Below, one piece after another: positions 8,563 through 17,548 of a DNA stretch of 64,000 nt. The translations under genes and the position numbers were made by a program. Source of the stretch: Rhodococcus globerulus NBRC 14531 (GTDB lineage Bacteria; Actinomycetota; Actinomycetes; Mycobacteriales; Mycobacteriaceae); assembly GCF_001894805.1 (NCBI RefSeq), contig NZ_BCWX01000013.1:1-64000 (forward strand), read 5' to 3'. Below the pieces are notes generated by a model, which saw only the letters and a program-made list of their open reading frames with translations, searched no databases and had not been told where the DNA came from. Each line of letters starts with the position of its first letter. The first letter of the stretch is position 1.

Positions 8563-9540
8563 TCAACGCCGGGTCATGTCGATGACCAGTTTGCCTGTAG
8601 TGAGCCGTTCCGACATACGAGTCAAGGCGAGCGGCACTTCATCGAGTGTGTAGATTTCGGAGACGTAGGGCTTCATTCCTTGTCCGACAAGACGTTCGAT
8701 CTCCTTGCGACCCTCCTCGACAGCTTGCGGTAGATGAGCGGCGAGCGTACGAATCTCGAACCCTCGCAGGATCGCGCCTTTCAGGAGAACTAGATTCATC
8801 GGGATCCGCGGAATATCACCTTGCGCAAAACCTAGGCAGACATAGCGCCCGCCCCACCCGATCGCTCGAATCGCTTGCTCCGAGTACGCACCACCCACCG
8901 GATCGATCACCACATCAGCACCCGTGCCGGTGATTTCCTTGATCCGCAGTTTGAGATCCTCGTCGTCGTAGGCGATCGTTTCCACGGCGCCGAGCGCACG
9001 ACAGGCTTCAGCGCGTTCCGCGGTGGACACTGCGGCGATCACCTTAGCTCCGAGACGAGTCGCGATGTCGATACAGGCAGTGCCCACACCACCAGCGGCG
9101 CCGAGAACCACCACCCAGTTCCCAGGTTTCATATCTCCGAATGTCGTCAGAGAGTGGTATGCGGTTCGGTAAGTGACGTTGAATGCTGCGGCATGGATCA
9201 TGTCCAACCCTGCAGGGGCCGGCGACAGTGCGGTGTGCGGAACGGTGATCTGCTCCGCAAATGCACCGCCGAATGCCGTGCCCATCACGGCATCCCCGGG
9301 TACGAAGTTCGTGACCTCGGCTCCGACTGCCAGCACCCGCCCAGCGAATTCGCTTCCCGTAGTGAACGGAGTCGGCACCGTCACCTGATAGCGATCCGCA
9401 GCGATGAGGACGTCCGGATAATTCACGGCGGCAGCCTCGATTCCCACAAGCACCTCCGACGGTCCGGCTACTGGATCGGGTATTTCACGGATCACAATCT
9501 TGTCCGGATCTCCGTGGATCTCACACCGCGCTGCTCGCAT
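8563..9540 (-). CDS. zinc-independent MDR, NADPH:quinone oxidoreductase / enoyl reductase family
   Basis: The 325-aa product is a medium-chain dehydrogenase/reductase of the quinone oxidoreductase type. It has an N-terminal GroES-like domain, then a Rossmann domain with GAAGGVGTACIDIA for NADPH. The structural and catalytic zinc cysteines of alcohol dehydrogenases are absent. AGGAAGG lies 8 bases before the ATG. Members reduce quinones or 2-enoyl thioesters, and the neighbours favour an enoyl-CoA or enone substrate. It is the last gene of the long reverse cluster, 73 bases after an SDR. Confidence 0.85.
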   Translation of the reverse strand: MRAARCEIHGDPDKIVIREIPDPVAGPSEVLVGIEAAAVNYPDVLIAADRYQVTVPTPFTTGSEFAGRVLAVGAEVTNFVPGDAVMGTAFGGAFAEQITVPHTALSPAPAGLDMIHAAAFNVTYRTAYHSLTTFGDMKPGNWVVVLGAAGGVGTACIDIATRLGAKVIAAVSTAERAEACRALGAVETIAYDDEDLKLRIKEITGTGADVVIDPVGGAYSEQAIRAIGWGGRYVCLGFAQGDIPRIPMNLVLLKGAILRGFEIRTLAAHLPQAVEEGRKEIERLVGQGMKPYVSEIYTLDEVPLALTRMSERLTTGKLVIDMTRR

Positions 9541-9613
9541 GCTATGGCCTTCCTGCCGAGTGGGGTTTGCTTGGGTTTTCCACTTTTGGTGTTATCGCGC
9601 TGCCGCCCGCCCG

Positions 9614-10375
9614 CTACCTGACCATGAGCGACCCGCCGTCGACTGCGAAGATCTGCCCCGTCATGAATCGTGAGCCTTCGCCTGCAACAAATTCGAGTAC
9701 TGGAACCAGATCCTCGACGTTTCCGAGTTTGCCACCGAGCGGAATCAGGTTTGTCATTTTCCGGTCGTGCTCGACCAGTTGCTCAGGTGTCATCGACGCC
9801 CGCGTCGTCTCGTACATCGGCGTACGAATTGCCGGAGCGATTGAGTTGACGGTAATCCCGTACTGCGCCCATTCGGCCGCTACGGTCCGACTCCAGCCCA
9901 GCACGGCGCCCTTACTCGCTGCGTACGCGGCCTTACCCATCAAGCCTTTTGCACCTGCTGCGGAGGCAAAGTTGATGATGCGCCCGCCTCCATCTTTCAG
10001 GTACTCGAATGCCGCTTGGTTAGTAAGGAACGTCCCCGTGGCGTTGACCGCCATAGTGGACTCCCACATTGACAGCGGCGTGGATTCTGCCGGCGCGCCA
10101 GGAGCGATTCCAGCGGCGTGGATCAATACGTCGAGGCCCTTCAAGGATTTCACACCCCGCGCGAAGGCCTGGTCAACCGATTCCTTGTCGGTGACGTCGC
10201 ACCGAATGAACTCCGCGCCTGCCTCAGCGGCAATCCGCGCTCCCTCGTCCGCTGTGACGTCGAAGGAGACTACCTTTGCGCCCGATTCACCGAACGCCTT
10301 GACTAACGCGCCGCCCATTCCACTAGCGCCTCCGGTGATGATGACACGTCGATCAGTCAAATTTCGATTTCCCAT
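9614..10375 (-). CDS. short-chain dehydrogenase/reductase
   Basis: The 253-aa SDR has GGASGMGG for NAD(P), a catalytic Ser in INFASAAG and YAASK. The ATG at 10375 is supported by CGGAG six bases upstream; the frame stays open for 23 more codons, but those read through the upstream hairpin. It probably oxidises or reduces a hydroxyl/ketone on a pathway intermediate. A strong hairpin separates it from the SDR upstream, so it may have its own promoter and pair with the oxidoreductase downstream. Confidence 0.85.
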   Translation of the reverse strand: MGNRNLTDRRVIITGGASGMGGALVKAFGESGAKVVSFDVTADEGARIAAEAGAEFIRCDVTDKESVDQAFARGVKSLKGLDVLIHAAGIAPGAPAESTPLSMWESTMAVNATGTFLTNQAAFEYLKDGGGRIINFASAAGAKGLMGKAAYAASKGAVLGWSRTVAAEWAQYGITVNSIAPAIRTPMYETTRASMTPEQLVEHDRKMTNLIPLGGKLGNVEDLVPVLEFVAGEGSRFMTGQIFAVDGGSLMVR

Positions 10376-10426
10376 TGCGTACTCCGTATCTGTTGATTTG
10401 AAACGAATTTGAGCGGCGCACCTACC

Positions 10427-10477
10427 GCAAAGGCGCGCGTTCACTGGAACCGAAGTTCGGTAAACGCGCGCCTTTGC
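10427..10477 (-). terminator. terminator hairpin between two SDR genes
   Basis: Perfect 15-base arms (GCAAAGGCGCGCGTT and its complement) flank a 21-base centre that can fold further (GAACCGAAGTTC). It closes the reverse transcript of the SDR gene at 10.5-11.2 kb. Confidence 0.75.
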
Positions 10478-10480
10478 CGT

Positions 10481-11224
10481 TCAGTACAAGCCGCCGTCGA
10501 CGCGGATCAATGACGAGGTGGTGTAGCTGGATGCGGGACTCGCAAGGTACAGGGCAGTAGTGATGATCTCTTCGGGGTTTCCAGGCCTTCCGATCGCACT
10601 CTGCGTAGTGTGCCGCTTCTCTTCAGCCCACGACTTGGAGATGTCGGTCAAGAACGGACCCGCGGAGATCGTATTGACTCGCACTTTGGGTCCGTACTCG
10701 CGTGCAAATACTCCCGTCAGCGTGTTCAGAGCCGCCTTCGCGCCGGCGTAAGGGCCGAATCGCGGCTGCGGGAAGAGCGCTCCCGAAGACGAGATGTTGA
10801 TAATCGATCCGCCGTCGCCTGCTGCCATGCGCTCACCGACCAACGATGACAGATGGAACGGGCCTTTGAAGTTGACGCCGATGACCTTGTCGAAAAGCTC
10901 CTCGCTGGTTTCAGCCGACGACGGCGCGAGTGGAGACATACCGGCGTTGTTGACCAAGACGTCGATCCGCCCGAACACCTCGTAGGCCTTCTCGACCAGT
11001 GCATCGATTTCGTTCCACTTACCGACGTGACAGCTCACCGGAAGAGCCTTGCGGCCCAGGGCTTCTACCTCTTTGGCGACCTCGGCGCACGCTTCCGCTT
11101 TGCGGCTGGTGATCACGACGTCGGCGCCAGCTTCAGCGAAGGCCAACACCATTTGACGTCCCAGTCCTCGACTGCCACCGGTGACGAGGGCGACCTTACC
11201 TTCGAGAGAAAAGTGATTGCTCAT
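10481..11224 (-). CDS. short-chain dehydrogenase/reductase
   Basis: The 247-aa SDR has GGSRGLGRQ, the NNAG strand (LVNNAGMSPLAP), a catalytic Ser in INISSSGA and YAGAK. Its ATG overlaps the stop of the ACAD11-like dehydrogenase (ATGA), so it is translationally coupled to it. That coupling suggests it acts directly on the product of, or a precursor for, that dehydrogenase. Its last codons lie beside a terminator hairpin. Confidence 0.88.
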   Translation of the reverse strand: MSNHFSLEGKVALVTGGSRGLGRQMVLAFAEAGADVVITSRKAEACAEVAKEVEALGRKALPVSCHVGKWNEIDALVEKAYEVFGRIDVLVNNAGMSPLAPSSAETSEELFDKVIGVNFKGPFHLSSLVGERMAAGDGGSIINISSSGALFPQPRFGPYAGAKAALNTLTGVFAREYGPKVRVNTISAGPFLTDISKSWAEEKRHTTQSAIGRPGNPEEIITTALYLASPASSYTTSSLIRVDGGLY

Positions 11225-12525
11225 GCGATTCCGTGCTCCTCGAGAATAGCGGCATGCTTGATTTTTGCCTCGGCCAATCGGGTGGGAATGTGCTCGCTGG
11301 GGAACAAGTTTTCAGTGGGCTCGTAGTTCGCGAGTACACCGCGTGCGACGGCAACCTTGTGCACTTCGGTCGGTCCGTCCGCCAAGCCCATCGAGATGAC
11401 GCCGCTCCACCAGATATGCAGCGGGGTTTCAGTCGTGGCTCCCAGTGAACCGTGAATCTGGATCGCGCGGTGAATGATGTCGTGATAGATCTTCGCCATC
11501 GCAACCTTGCACATGGCGATGTAAGTGCGTGCCGCACCGTGTGGTTCGTTGTCGATGACCCATGCGGTCTTGATCACCAGCAGTCGGTACTGCTCGAGTT
11601 CGATCGCCGAATCGGCGATGAACTGCTGCACCATCTGCTTCTTCGCAAGGGTCTCGCCTTGCGTACGACGCGAGAGCACTCGCTCGCCCATCATGTCCAG
11701 GGCACGCTGGCATTTGCCGACGGTGCGCATGGCGTGATGGACGCGGCCGCCGCCGAGTCGAGACTGAGCCACTTCGAAGCCCTGTCCGGGGCCACCGAGG
11801 ATCGCGTCGGCCGGCAGGCGCACGTCGTTGTAACGGATGTAGGCGTGCGTTCCCTCGTCGAGTTCGTCTCGATCACCCATGACGGAGACGTTGCGGACGA
11901 TCTCGATTCCTGGGGTTTCAGCGGGCACGACGAACATCGACATCCGGCGGTACGGCGACGCTTCGGTGTCCGTCACCGCCATGACGATGAGGAACGACGC
12001 GTAGCGCGCATTCGACGAGAACCACTTCTCGCCGTTGATAACCCACTCGTCACCGTCCTTGCGTGCCGCGCAGACGAACTCCTTGGGATCAGACCCTGCC
12101 TGCGGCTCGGTCATCGAGAAGCATGAAACGATGTCGCCATCCAGCAGCGGCTGCAGATACTTCGCCTTTTGTGCATCGGTTCCGTACATCGCGAGAATTT
12201 CGGCGTTTCCGGTGTCCGGTGCCGCGGTACCGAAAACCGTTGGAGCCCACATGGACCGACCTAGAACCTCATTCAGCAACGCAAGCTTGAGCTGACCGTA
12301 ACCCTGCCCGCCGAGCTCCGGACCGAGATGGCACGCCCACAGACCCTGTTCTTTGACCCGGTCTCGTAACGGGCCGAGTATGGCCCGTGCGGCCTTGTTT
12401 TCCATGTTGTACGGCTGACCGAGGTGAGGGAAGAGCAGGTCCAGCGGCTCGCACTCCTCGCGAACGAATGTCGCCGCCCAGTCGAGCTTTGCCTGAAATT
12501 CAGGATCGGTCTGGAAATTCCACAT
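11221..12525 (-). CDS. ACAD10/11-type acyl-CoA dehydrogenase
   Basis: This 434-aa acyl-CoA dehydrogenase is longer than the usual 380-390 aa. It carries the flavin-site FSMTEPQAGSDPKEF, GEKWFSSNARYASFLIVMA, the GGGRVHHAMRTVG helix and a C-terminal LADGPTEVHKVAVAR. These are characteristic of the ACAD11 group. AAAGGA lies 8 bases before the ATG. ACAD10/11 proteins of animals fuse this domain to an APH-like kinase; here the kinase is a separate gene two positions upstream in the same run. The inferred role is conversion of a phosphorylated or branched hydroxyacyl-CoA to an enoyl-CoA. Confidence 0.88.
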   Translation of the reverse strand: MWNFQTDPEFQAKLDWAATFVREECEPLDLLFPHLGQPYNMENKAARAILGPLRDRVKEQGLWACHLGPELGGQGYGQLKLALLNEVLGRSMWAPTVFGTAAPDTGNAEILAMYGTDAQKAKYLQPLLDGDIVSCFSMTEPQAGSDPKEFVCAARKDGDEWVINGEKWFSSNARYASFLIVMAVTDTEASPYRRMSMFVVPAETPGIEIVRNVSVMGDRDELDEGTHAYIRYNDVRLPADAILGGPGQGFEVAQSRLGGGRVHHAMRTVGKCQRALDMMGERVLSRRTQGETLAKKQMVQQFIADSAIELEQYRLLVIKTAWVIDNEPHGAARTYIAMCKVAMAKIYHDIIHRAIQIHGSLGATTETPLHIWWSGVISMGLADGPTEVHKVAVARGVLANYEPTENLFPSEHIPTRLAEAKIKHAAILEEHGIA

Positions 12526-12586
12526 CGTATGAGTCCTTTGTTAGTACGGGGTTCACACTCGAGCGACACGCACGGTCGGGCGAACT

Positions 12587-13246
12587 TCAGTGTTCGGTTA
12601 CGGCTTTGAGACAAAACTGCAGCAGATGCTCGCGTTCTTCTTGTATGGGGGTGTGATCGGCTTCGAGATATGTTGTCGTCAGGCCCATTACCAAGGTCTG
12701 AATGAACATGGCGGTGCGTTCGGGGTCCGGGACGTTGCCCTCGATAAGGATGCCGCAGAGTAGATCCCGGATACGGCTGAGTCCGACTGGCTTGATCTCG
12801 CTTTTAGTTCTGGCAATCTGGCCCATGTTCCAGATGATTACCCGGCTGACATCGGAGAGATCAGGATCTTCGATCTGCGCCAAGACTCCGTCGATCCAGG
12901 CGGCGAGACGCCCTTGAAATCCGGACTGCTTGAATACTCGATACTTCAGGTAGGCATGGATGTTCAGGAGCCCCTGCTCGTAGAGCGCGACGATGATGTC
13001 GTCTCGACTCCGGAAGTGCCGGTAGAAGGCCTGATTCGACATTCCCGCCTCGCGGACGATTTCGGCAATTTTGGGCTGATCGGTACACCCCTTACTCAAC
13101 ATCACAGTCTGGGTAGCCCGGATCAGTAACTTCACCTCGCCGTCGTACGAGGCCTGCCGACCAGGCTTAGGCACTCGACGGAGTTGACTCCCACCCGCGA
13201 TCACCGGCGGTGCGTTATCTACATCGCGACGTGGTTCGGACATCAC
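12587..13246 (-). CDS. TetR family transcriptional regulator
   Basis: The 219-aa product has an N-terminal TetR helix-turn-helix (KIAEIVREAGMSNQAFYRHFRSRDDI) at about residues 55-80, followed by an all-helical ligand domain. The start is GTG at 13246 or the adjacent ATG at 13243. It lies inside the reverse run, 28 bases after the APH kinase and 61 before the dehydrogenase. It probably regulates this operon in response to an acyl-CoA, but I found no convincing operator next to it. Confidence 0.88.
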   Translation of the reverse strand: MMSEPRRDVDNAPPVIAGGSQLRRVPKPGRQASYDGEVKLLIRATQTVMLSKGCTDQPKIAEIVREAGMSNQAFYRHFRSRDDIIVALYEQGLLNIHAYLKYRVFKQSGFQGRLAAWIDGVLAQIEDPDLSDVSRVIIWNMGQIARTKSEIKPVGLSRIRDLLCGILIEGNVPDPERTAMFIQTLVMGLTTTYLEADHTPIQEEREHLLQFCLKAVTEH

Positions 13247-13274
13247 GTATGCTCTCGTTCTTCGATTGCCGCGA

Positions 13275-14297
13275 TCAATATCCGATCAGCGCGAGTGCTT
13301 CTGTCAGCAGGCCAGGCAGGGCGGGTTCCATCTTCTGGAATGCCGGGCTCAATGCTCCGCGTTTGCGTCCGCGTTTGATCAATAGTGCTGTCGCGGCGGC
13401 TTCCTTGTACCGCGTGAGTGCGTGAAACCATTCGATGTCCTCGACTGGCCGACCCAGGGTCTGCTCGTAGATCCGGACAACCTCGTCGACAGTTGGTGTA
13501 CCGCAAGGCTTTTCTGAGTAGGCCGCGGGGTGGGCGGCCTCATCGGTGAAGTAGGTGAGCCAGGTGAGATCGATTCGCGGGTCACCGACCGACCAGATTT
13601 CCCAGTCGATCAACGCTGTGACACGATCTCCTTCACAGAGCGTGTTACCCAATCGATAGTCACCGTGGTTGACGACGGGTTCCGCCGGGACTGGCATCGT
13701 CGCATGCAATGCCTTTGCACATCGCAGATAGTCACCGCTCAGATCATCCGAAACTGTCTCGAATGCTCTGGTCCACCTGTCGATTTCATCGCCCAGCGAC
13801 ACCACCGGCTCGTCACCCAGACCAATATCGGAAGGCTTGACCGAATGCAGATGAGCAAGCATCCGCGTAGCGGAGAGGTACCTCTCGCGTGTTTGCGCAC
13901 GCGCCACTCCGTCTCGAGGACGTTGAGCATCGAGCAGTGGTTCCACACATTCTCCAGCGACCATTTGCATTGCCACGAAAGGAGGATCACCCGCGTCCTC
14001 GAAATAGACTGCCGGTGTCGACACCCCGGCAGCACCCTGCAACGCCTGCATGACACGTCCCTGACGTAGCACGTCTCGATTTCGAACGGGTGCCAGTCCT
14101 GGGGGCGCAACCTTGAGGACGACAGATTCGTCGATTGCCCCACCCGAAACGTCGGCGATGAATGTCAGGCTCGATGTTCCGCCGGTCAGTGGCCGCACGT
14201 TGGAAACCTCGAGATTTGTTTGCCAACTGCGACTGGCATCGCCAGCTCGGACGCTCAGATCGGCGAGGAGTTCGGTATGTTCGGATTCCGTTGTCAT
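13275..14297 (-). CDS. APH-type phosphotransferase, ACAD10/11 kinase-domain homolog
   Basis: The 340-aa kinase of the aminoglycoside/choline phosphotransferase fold has nucleotide-binding K62 in VVLKVAPPG. The catalytic loop is HGDYRLGN (H211, D213, N218), and D231 in IDWE binds metal. AAGGA upstream of the ATG at 14297 sets the start; the frame stays open for 25 more codons without a site. In ACAD10/11 and in the Pseudomonas levulinate (Lva) pathway, such kinases phosphorylate 4-hydroxyacyl-CoAs before dehydrogenase-type processing. The nearby ACAD11-like gene makes the same chemistry likely here. Antibiotic resistance is unlikely. Confidence 0.85.
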   Translation of the reverse strand: MTTESEHTELLADLSVRAGDASRSWQTNLEVSNVRPLTGGTSSLTFIADVSGGAIDESVVLKVAPPGLAPVRNRDVLRQGRVMQALQGAAGVSTPAVYFEDAGDPPFVAMQMVAGECVEPLLDAQRPRDGVARAQTRERYLSATRMLAHLHSVKPSDIGLGDEPVVSLGDEIDRWTRAFETVSDDLSGDYLRCAKALHATMPVPAEPVVNHGDYRLGNTLCEGDRVTALIDWEIWSVGDPRIDLTWLTYFTDEAAHPAAYSEKPCGTPTVDEVVRIYEQTLGRPVEDIEWFHALTRYKEAAATALLIKRGRKRGALSPAFQKMEPALPGLLTEALALIGY

Positions 14298-14467
14298 GGA
14301 AGATCCTTCGGATTTCGGACAATCCAAAAGTGAGATTGTCATTCTGGGAACATGATTCTGAGGTTTCGGCACGATGTCAATAGACGCATTCCACTCAGCA
14401 GAACCAGGCCCGGAATATACCCGGAATCTGAAGACTGAACTCCGAGAGCATCTTCCGCGGACTATTC

Positions 14468-16063
14468 TCAGGTGAAATGCGCGGAGCGGAGCTCCGCCTT
14501 ACGAATCTTGCCGAGCGCTGTTCGAGGGAGCTCGTCAACGACAACAAGCCGCTCGGGTGTCTTCACTCTGGCGAGCCCGGACGCCGCGAAATGCTCACGA
14601 AGTCCGGCGAGTTCAAGTTTCATGCCCGGAGAAAGTACGACAACCGCCGCGACCACTTCGCCGTAACGTTCGTCCGCAGCTGCAACGATCGCGCCCTCCC
14701 GGATCGCCGGGTGCGTGACGAGCACGTCTTCGATCTGGCCGGAAGACATCGTCTCACCAGCCCTGATGACGACATCCTTCATACGATCGGTGATCGTCAG
14801 CCGACCATCGACATCCAGGTGCCCGAGATCGCCGGTCCGCATCCACCCGTCCTCTGTGAATGCCTCGGCATTGAGGCTACTGTCGCGATAGCCGACAAAT
14901 TGGTCCGGACCTCGAAGTATGATCTCGCCGTCGCCCCCGACCGGAACATCGATGCCGAGTTCATCGACGACACGCACACGTACCCCGTCCATCGGTGCGC
15001 CGTCTGTTCCCAAACGCGCATCCTCGGGATCGTCGGCGCACCCTGATGTGGCCGTCGGATGCTCAGTGGATCCGTAGCAACGAAAAGTTGCAATACCGAC
15101 TCTCTGCGCCCGACGCACGAGATCCTCCGGCACCGTGGATGCACCAATGAGGAAGTCGGACAACGTCGTCAGCTTGTCGGCAACACCCTCTACGTCGAGG
15201 ATCCCGGCAAGGTGAAATGGGGTCCCACCTGTCGCAGTCACCCGATGGGACGAGATCAGTTCGACAGCAAGTTCCGGATCCCACATCTGCATGTACACCG
15301 CGTTCCATCCGTGTACAAGAGGGCGCAGCACACTGGAGACGCCGGCAATGTGTCCGGGCGGAAAGGATACGAGTTGCACCGAATCGTCGCGGCCGCGGAG
15401 ATAGCGGGAAGCAGACCTGACCTCCGAAAGCAGCGAATTATGGCTGTGCTGAACACCCTTCGGGGCCGCTGTGGTCCCGGAGGTATAGATAAGCAGCGCA
15501 ATGTCGTCCGCATCTACTGCGGGAGCTGTGTATGTCGCATGCGTGCTCAAATCCGACCATGCGAGACAACCATCCGGGCCGTCGTCACCAACCACGACAA
15601 TTCGTTCGAGGGTGACGATATCCCGATAATCCCCGACCCGATCACCGTAGTTGATCGAGCGCCATTGGTTCGGCTGGATGAACAGCTTCGCCTCTGATTG
15701 CTCGAGAATGAACTGCACCTCGTTCGGGCCGTACACATGCACAATCGGAACCAGTACCGCGCCTGCCAGAAGTACGGCGACGTAGGCTACCGACGCCTCG
15801 AAACAACTGGGCAGCTGAACTGCCACCGAGTCACCCGAACCGATGCCGTACCCTCGCAGGGCCGAAGCAACATCTTCTGCAGCAGAGTAGATCTCACCAA
15901 CCGTGGTCTCGCTCTGCGCGCCGTCGGCCCCGACGTACACGATTCGGGTAAGCGCATTCTCCGCACATTTCTCGAGTAGAACGTCGACCCAACTTCGGTG
16001 TGTGTGAAAACCCTCTCGGTACCACAATTCGCTGAGATCACTGATGACCTCAGCCGTGCACAT
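14468..16063 (-). CDS. acyl-CoA ligase (AMP-forming, FadD-like)
   Basis: This 531-aa ANL-superfamily ligase has the P-loop YTSGTTAAPKG, the A5-type CYGSTEHPT, the hinge region GWMRTGDLGHLD, and a C-terminal Lys in LPRTALGKIRKAEL. It activates a carboxylic acid to acyl-AMP and then acyl-CoA. The start is either ATG 16063 or GTG 16084, the latter overlapping the phosphatase stop; neither has an ideal site. The frame stays open far into the phosphatase gene, but that part is not ligase-like. It lies upstream of the kinase gene and presumably feeds it CoA esters. Confidence 0.88.
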   Translation of the reverse strand: MCTAEVISDLSELWYREGFHTHRSWVDVLLEKCAENALTRIVYVGADGAQSETTVGEIYSAAEDVASALRGYGIGSGDSVAVQLPSCFEASVAYVAVLLAGAVLVPIVHVYGPNEVQFILEQSEAKLFIQPNQWRSINYGDRVGDYRDIVTLERIVVVGDDGPDGCLAWSDLSTHATYTAPAVDADDIALLIYTSGTTAAPKGVQHSHNSLLSEVRSASRYLRGRDDSVQLVSFPPGHIAGVSSVLRPLVHGWNAVYMQMWDPELAVELISSHRVTATGGTPFHLAGILDVEGVADKLTTLSDFLIGASTVPEDLVRRAQRVGIATFRCYGSTEHPTATSGCADDPEDARLGTDGAPMDGVRVRVVDELGIDVPVGGDGEIILRGPDQFVGYRDSSLNAEAFTEDGWMRTGDLGHLDVDGRLTITDRMKDVVIRAGETMSSGQIEDVLVTHPAIREGAIVAAADERYGEVVAAVVVLSPGMKLELAGLREHFAASGLARVKTPERLVVVDELPRTALGKIRKAELRSAHFT

Positions 16064-16080
16064 CGAACCCGACAAACCCT

Positions 16081-16812
16081 TCACGCTCCATACGCCCGCT
16101 GGATGAGCGCCGGCACCGGGACTCCGTGCAGTCGAGTTCGCCACATGTCGAGCAGGACAGGATCCGCACCGTGATCGAGCATCCACTGCGCCGGTCCCCC
16201 ACGCGTTGCGGTGATTCGTTCGACGATCGGTTCGATCGCCGAGGACGGCGCGTGCATGTACTGCTCCGGAAGCGGCGGCGACTTCGCGGTGCGCACACCG
16301 ACGTCGAACCATCGAGCCATGAGGTCAGGCAGAGTCCGCTCGGTACGCACGTAGTCATCGACGACGGCCTCGGGCCGCACGCCTGCAGCAAGAAGCAATA
16401 CCGCTACCGCAACACCGGTACGGTCCTTACCGGCCGTGCAGTGCAACAAAACTGGGCCCTCTGGCTGGGTAACCAGATCAAGAAGTTCACCCACCCAGGA
16501 ACTGCCGCGGTCGATCATGCGCGCGTAGACGACTGGCAGATCGCTCGGCTGAGCGTCGGGGGCCGCAGCGGCAGAAAGCGGTACGTGATGCACGCTGGTT
16601 CCTACCGGCCATTCATAGGCGAACCGAGCACGTTCCCTTGCACCTCGCAGATCAATGACGCTCTTGGGTGGCCACAATGCAATTTCGGGAATCACGGAAT
16701 CGCCGGGGTAAGGAGCGTCTCCGCGATACAGGATGCCGTGCGCGGTCGCGCCCTTGCCTAGGAGCGGCAAACCGCCGACGTCCCGGAGATTGACCAACCC
16801 CCGGCCGGTCAC
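16081..16812 (-). CDS. PtpB-like tyrosine/serine (or phosphoester) phosphatase
   Basis: The 243-aa protein begins with the NLRDVGG motif and has the P-loop HCTAGKDRTG (H124, C125, R131) of the MptpB-type phosphatase family. GTG at 16812 follows CGGAG by 6 bases. Known members remove phosphate from tyrosine, serine or phosphoinositides. This one overlaps or abuts the acyl-CoA ligase and shares a transcript with an APH-type metabolite kinase. It may therefore act on a phosphorylated metabolite rather than on proteins; that is my inference. No signal peptide is seen. Confidence 0.8.
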   Translation of the reverse strand: MTGRGLVNLRDVGGLPLLGKGATAHGILYRGDAPYPGDSVIPEIALWPPKSVIDLRGARERARFAYEWPVGTSVHHVPLSAAAAPDAQPSDLPVVYARMIDRGSSWVGELLDLVTQPEGPVLLHCTAGKDRTGVAVAVLLLAAGVRPEAVVDDYVRTERTLPDLMARWFDVGVRTAKSPPLPEQYMHAPSSAIEPIVERITATRGGPAQWMLDHGADPVLLDMWRTRLHGVPVPALIQRAYGA

Positions 16813-16870
16813 ACGCGACTCCGGACACTACTGATCCAGTTAACATGTTGACCTTCAACAGTTTTCACGG

Positions 16871-17398
16871 TCAACCTCGAGCAGGTTCTGCGGCAACAAC
16901 TTCGGGGCGATAGGCACTTCCGAGCAGAATTCCCGCCGCCACTAGGCCGCCGACCGCCGCCGTGAGACCGCCTGCCCAGCCGGCGAACAACTCGCCACCG
17001 AAGAACTGGTTATCGAGGCTTGCCGTTCCGGGTCCGGTGATCGCGACGACGACAGCACCCACTGCGAGCACCATGTTGTACTCCCACCCGTCTCCGGCGA
17101 TGAAGAATCCCTTGTCGCGGTGCACAGTCCACGCCGCGACAAACATCAGGGCGACAAAGCCCGCAGCAGCGAACGGAGTGAGCAGGCCCAACGCAAGAGA
17201 GATGCCCGCAGCAACTTCGGTGGCAGCAGCCAACCACGCGTGCACCAGTCCCGGTCGCATGCCGATGCTCTCGAACCATCGTGCAGTGCCTGGGATTCGG
17301 CCACCTCGGAAGAGTTTCCCGTATCCGTGCGCGGCCATGGTCAGGCCCAAGCAGACCCGCAGGATCAGCAGTCCCGTGTCGATCGAATTCACTACCAC
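16871..17398 (-). CDS. DoxX family membrane protein
   Basis: The 175-aa protein has four predicted membrane helices (about residues 6-24, 48-66, 72-90 and 105-160, the last region holding more than one hydrophobic stretch) and the DoxX N-terminus LRVCLGLTMAAHGYGKLF. DoxX proteins are small inner-membrane proteins linked to redox or thiosulfate/quinone chemistry, but their exact function varies. It lies 58 bases upstream of the phosphatase gene and diverges from the HSD10-like SDR, with an AT-rich palindrome between them. Confidence 0.8.
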   Translation of the reverse strand: MVVNSIDTGLLILRVCLGLTMAAHGYGKLFRGGRIPGTARWFESIGMRPGLVHAWLAAATEVAAGISLALGLLTPFAAAGFVALMFVAAWTVHRDKGFFIAGDGWEYNMVLAVGAVVVAITGPGTASLDNQFFGGELFAGWAGGLTAAVGGLVAAGILLGSAYRPEVVAAEPARG

Positions 17399-17463
17399 TC
17401 CATCCGTCTGATCGACAGCACATCACTCCTCGAACTGCCGGTTTAATAGACAAATATTACCTC

Positions 17464-17478
17464 TATAACTAAGTTATA
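17464..17478. promoter_or_regulatory. palindromic operator, type B
   Basis: TATAACT-A-AGTTATA is a perfect inverted repeat between the divergent DoxX and SDR genes. The same 13-base core ATAACTAAGTTAT recurs at 23284-23296, upstream of an enoyl-CoA hydratase gene. I read it as a binding site of the regulator that controls the 17-40 kb set. Confidence 0.6.
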
Positions 17479-17548
17479 AACAAGGGTGGACCTCCCGGCT
17501 CGTTCGAAACGACCAATTCCGCACTCACCTCATCGAAAGGCACACCTC

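Noticed and set aside
8875..9621. A 248-codon forward frame opposite the quinone oxidoreductase
   Set aside because: The translation is His/Arg/Ser-rich without domains. The reverse frame has the AAGGVG cofactor loop and a strong ribosome binding site.
13275..14297. Aminoglycoside resistance gene
   Set aside because: The fold is APH-like, but the neighbours (ACAD11-like dehydrogenase, acyl-CoA ligase) fit the ACAD10/11 metabolite-kinase group far better.
16084..16312. N-terminal extension of the acyl-CoA ligase into the phosphatase gene
   Set aside because: The frame is open only because it overlaps another coding sequence; the extension does not resemble a ligase.
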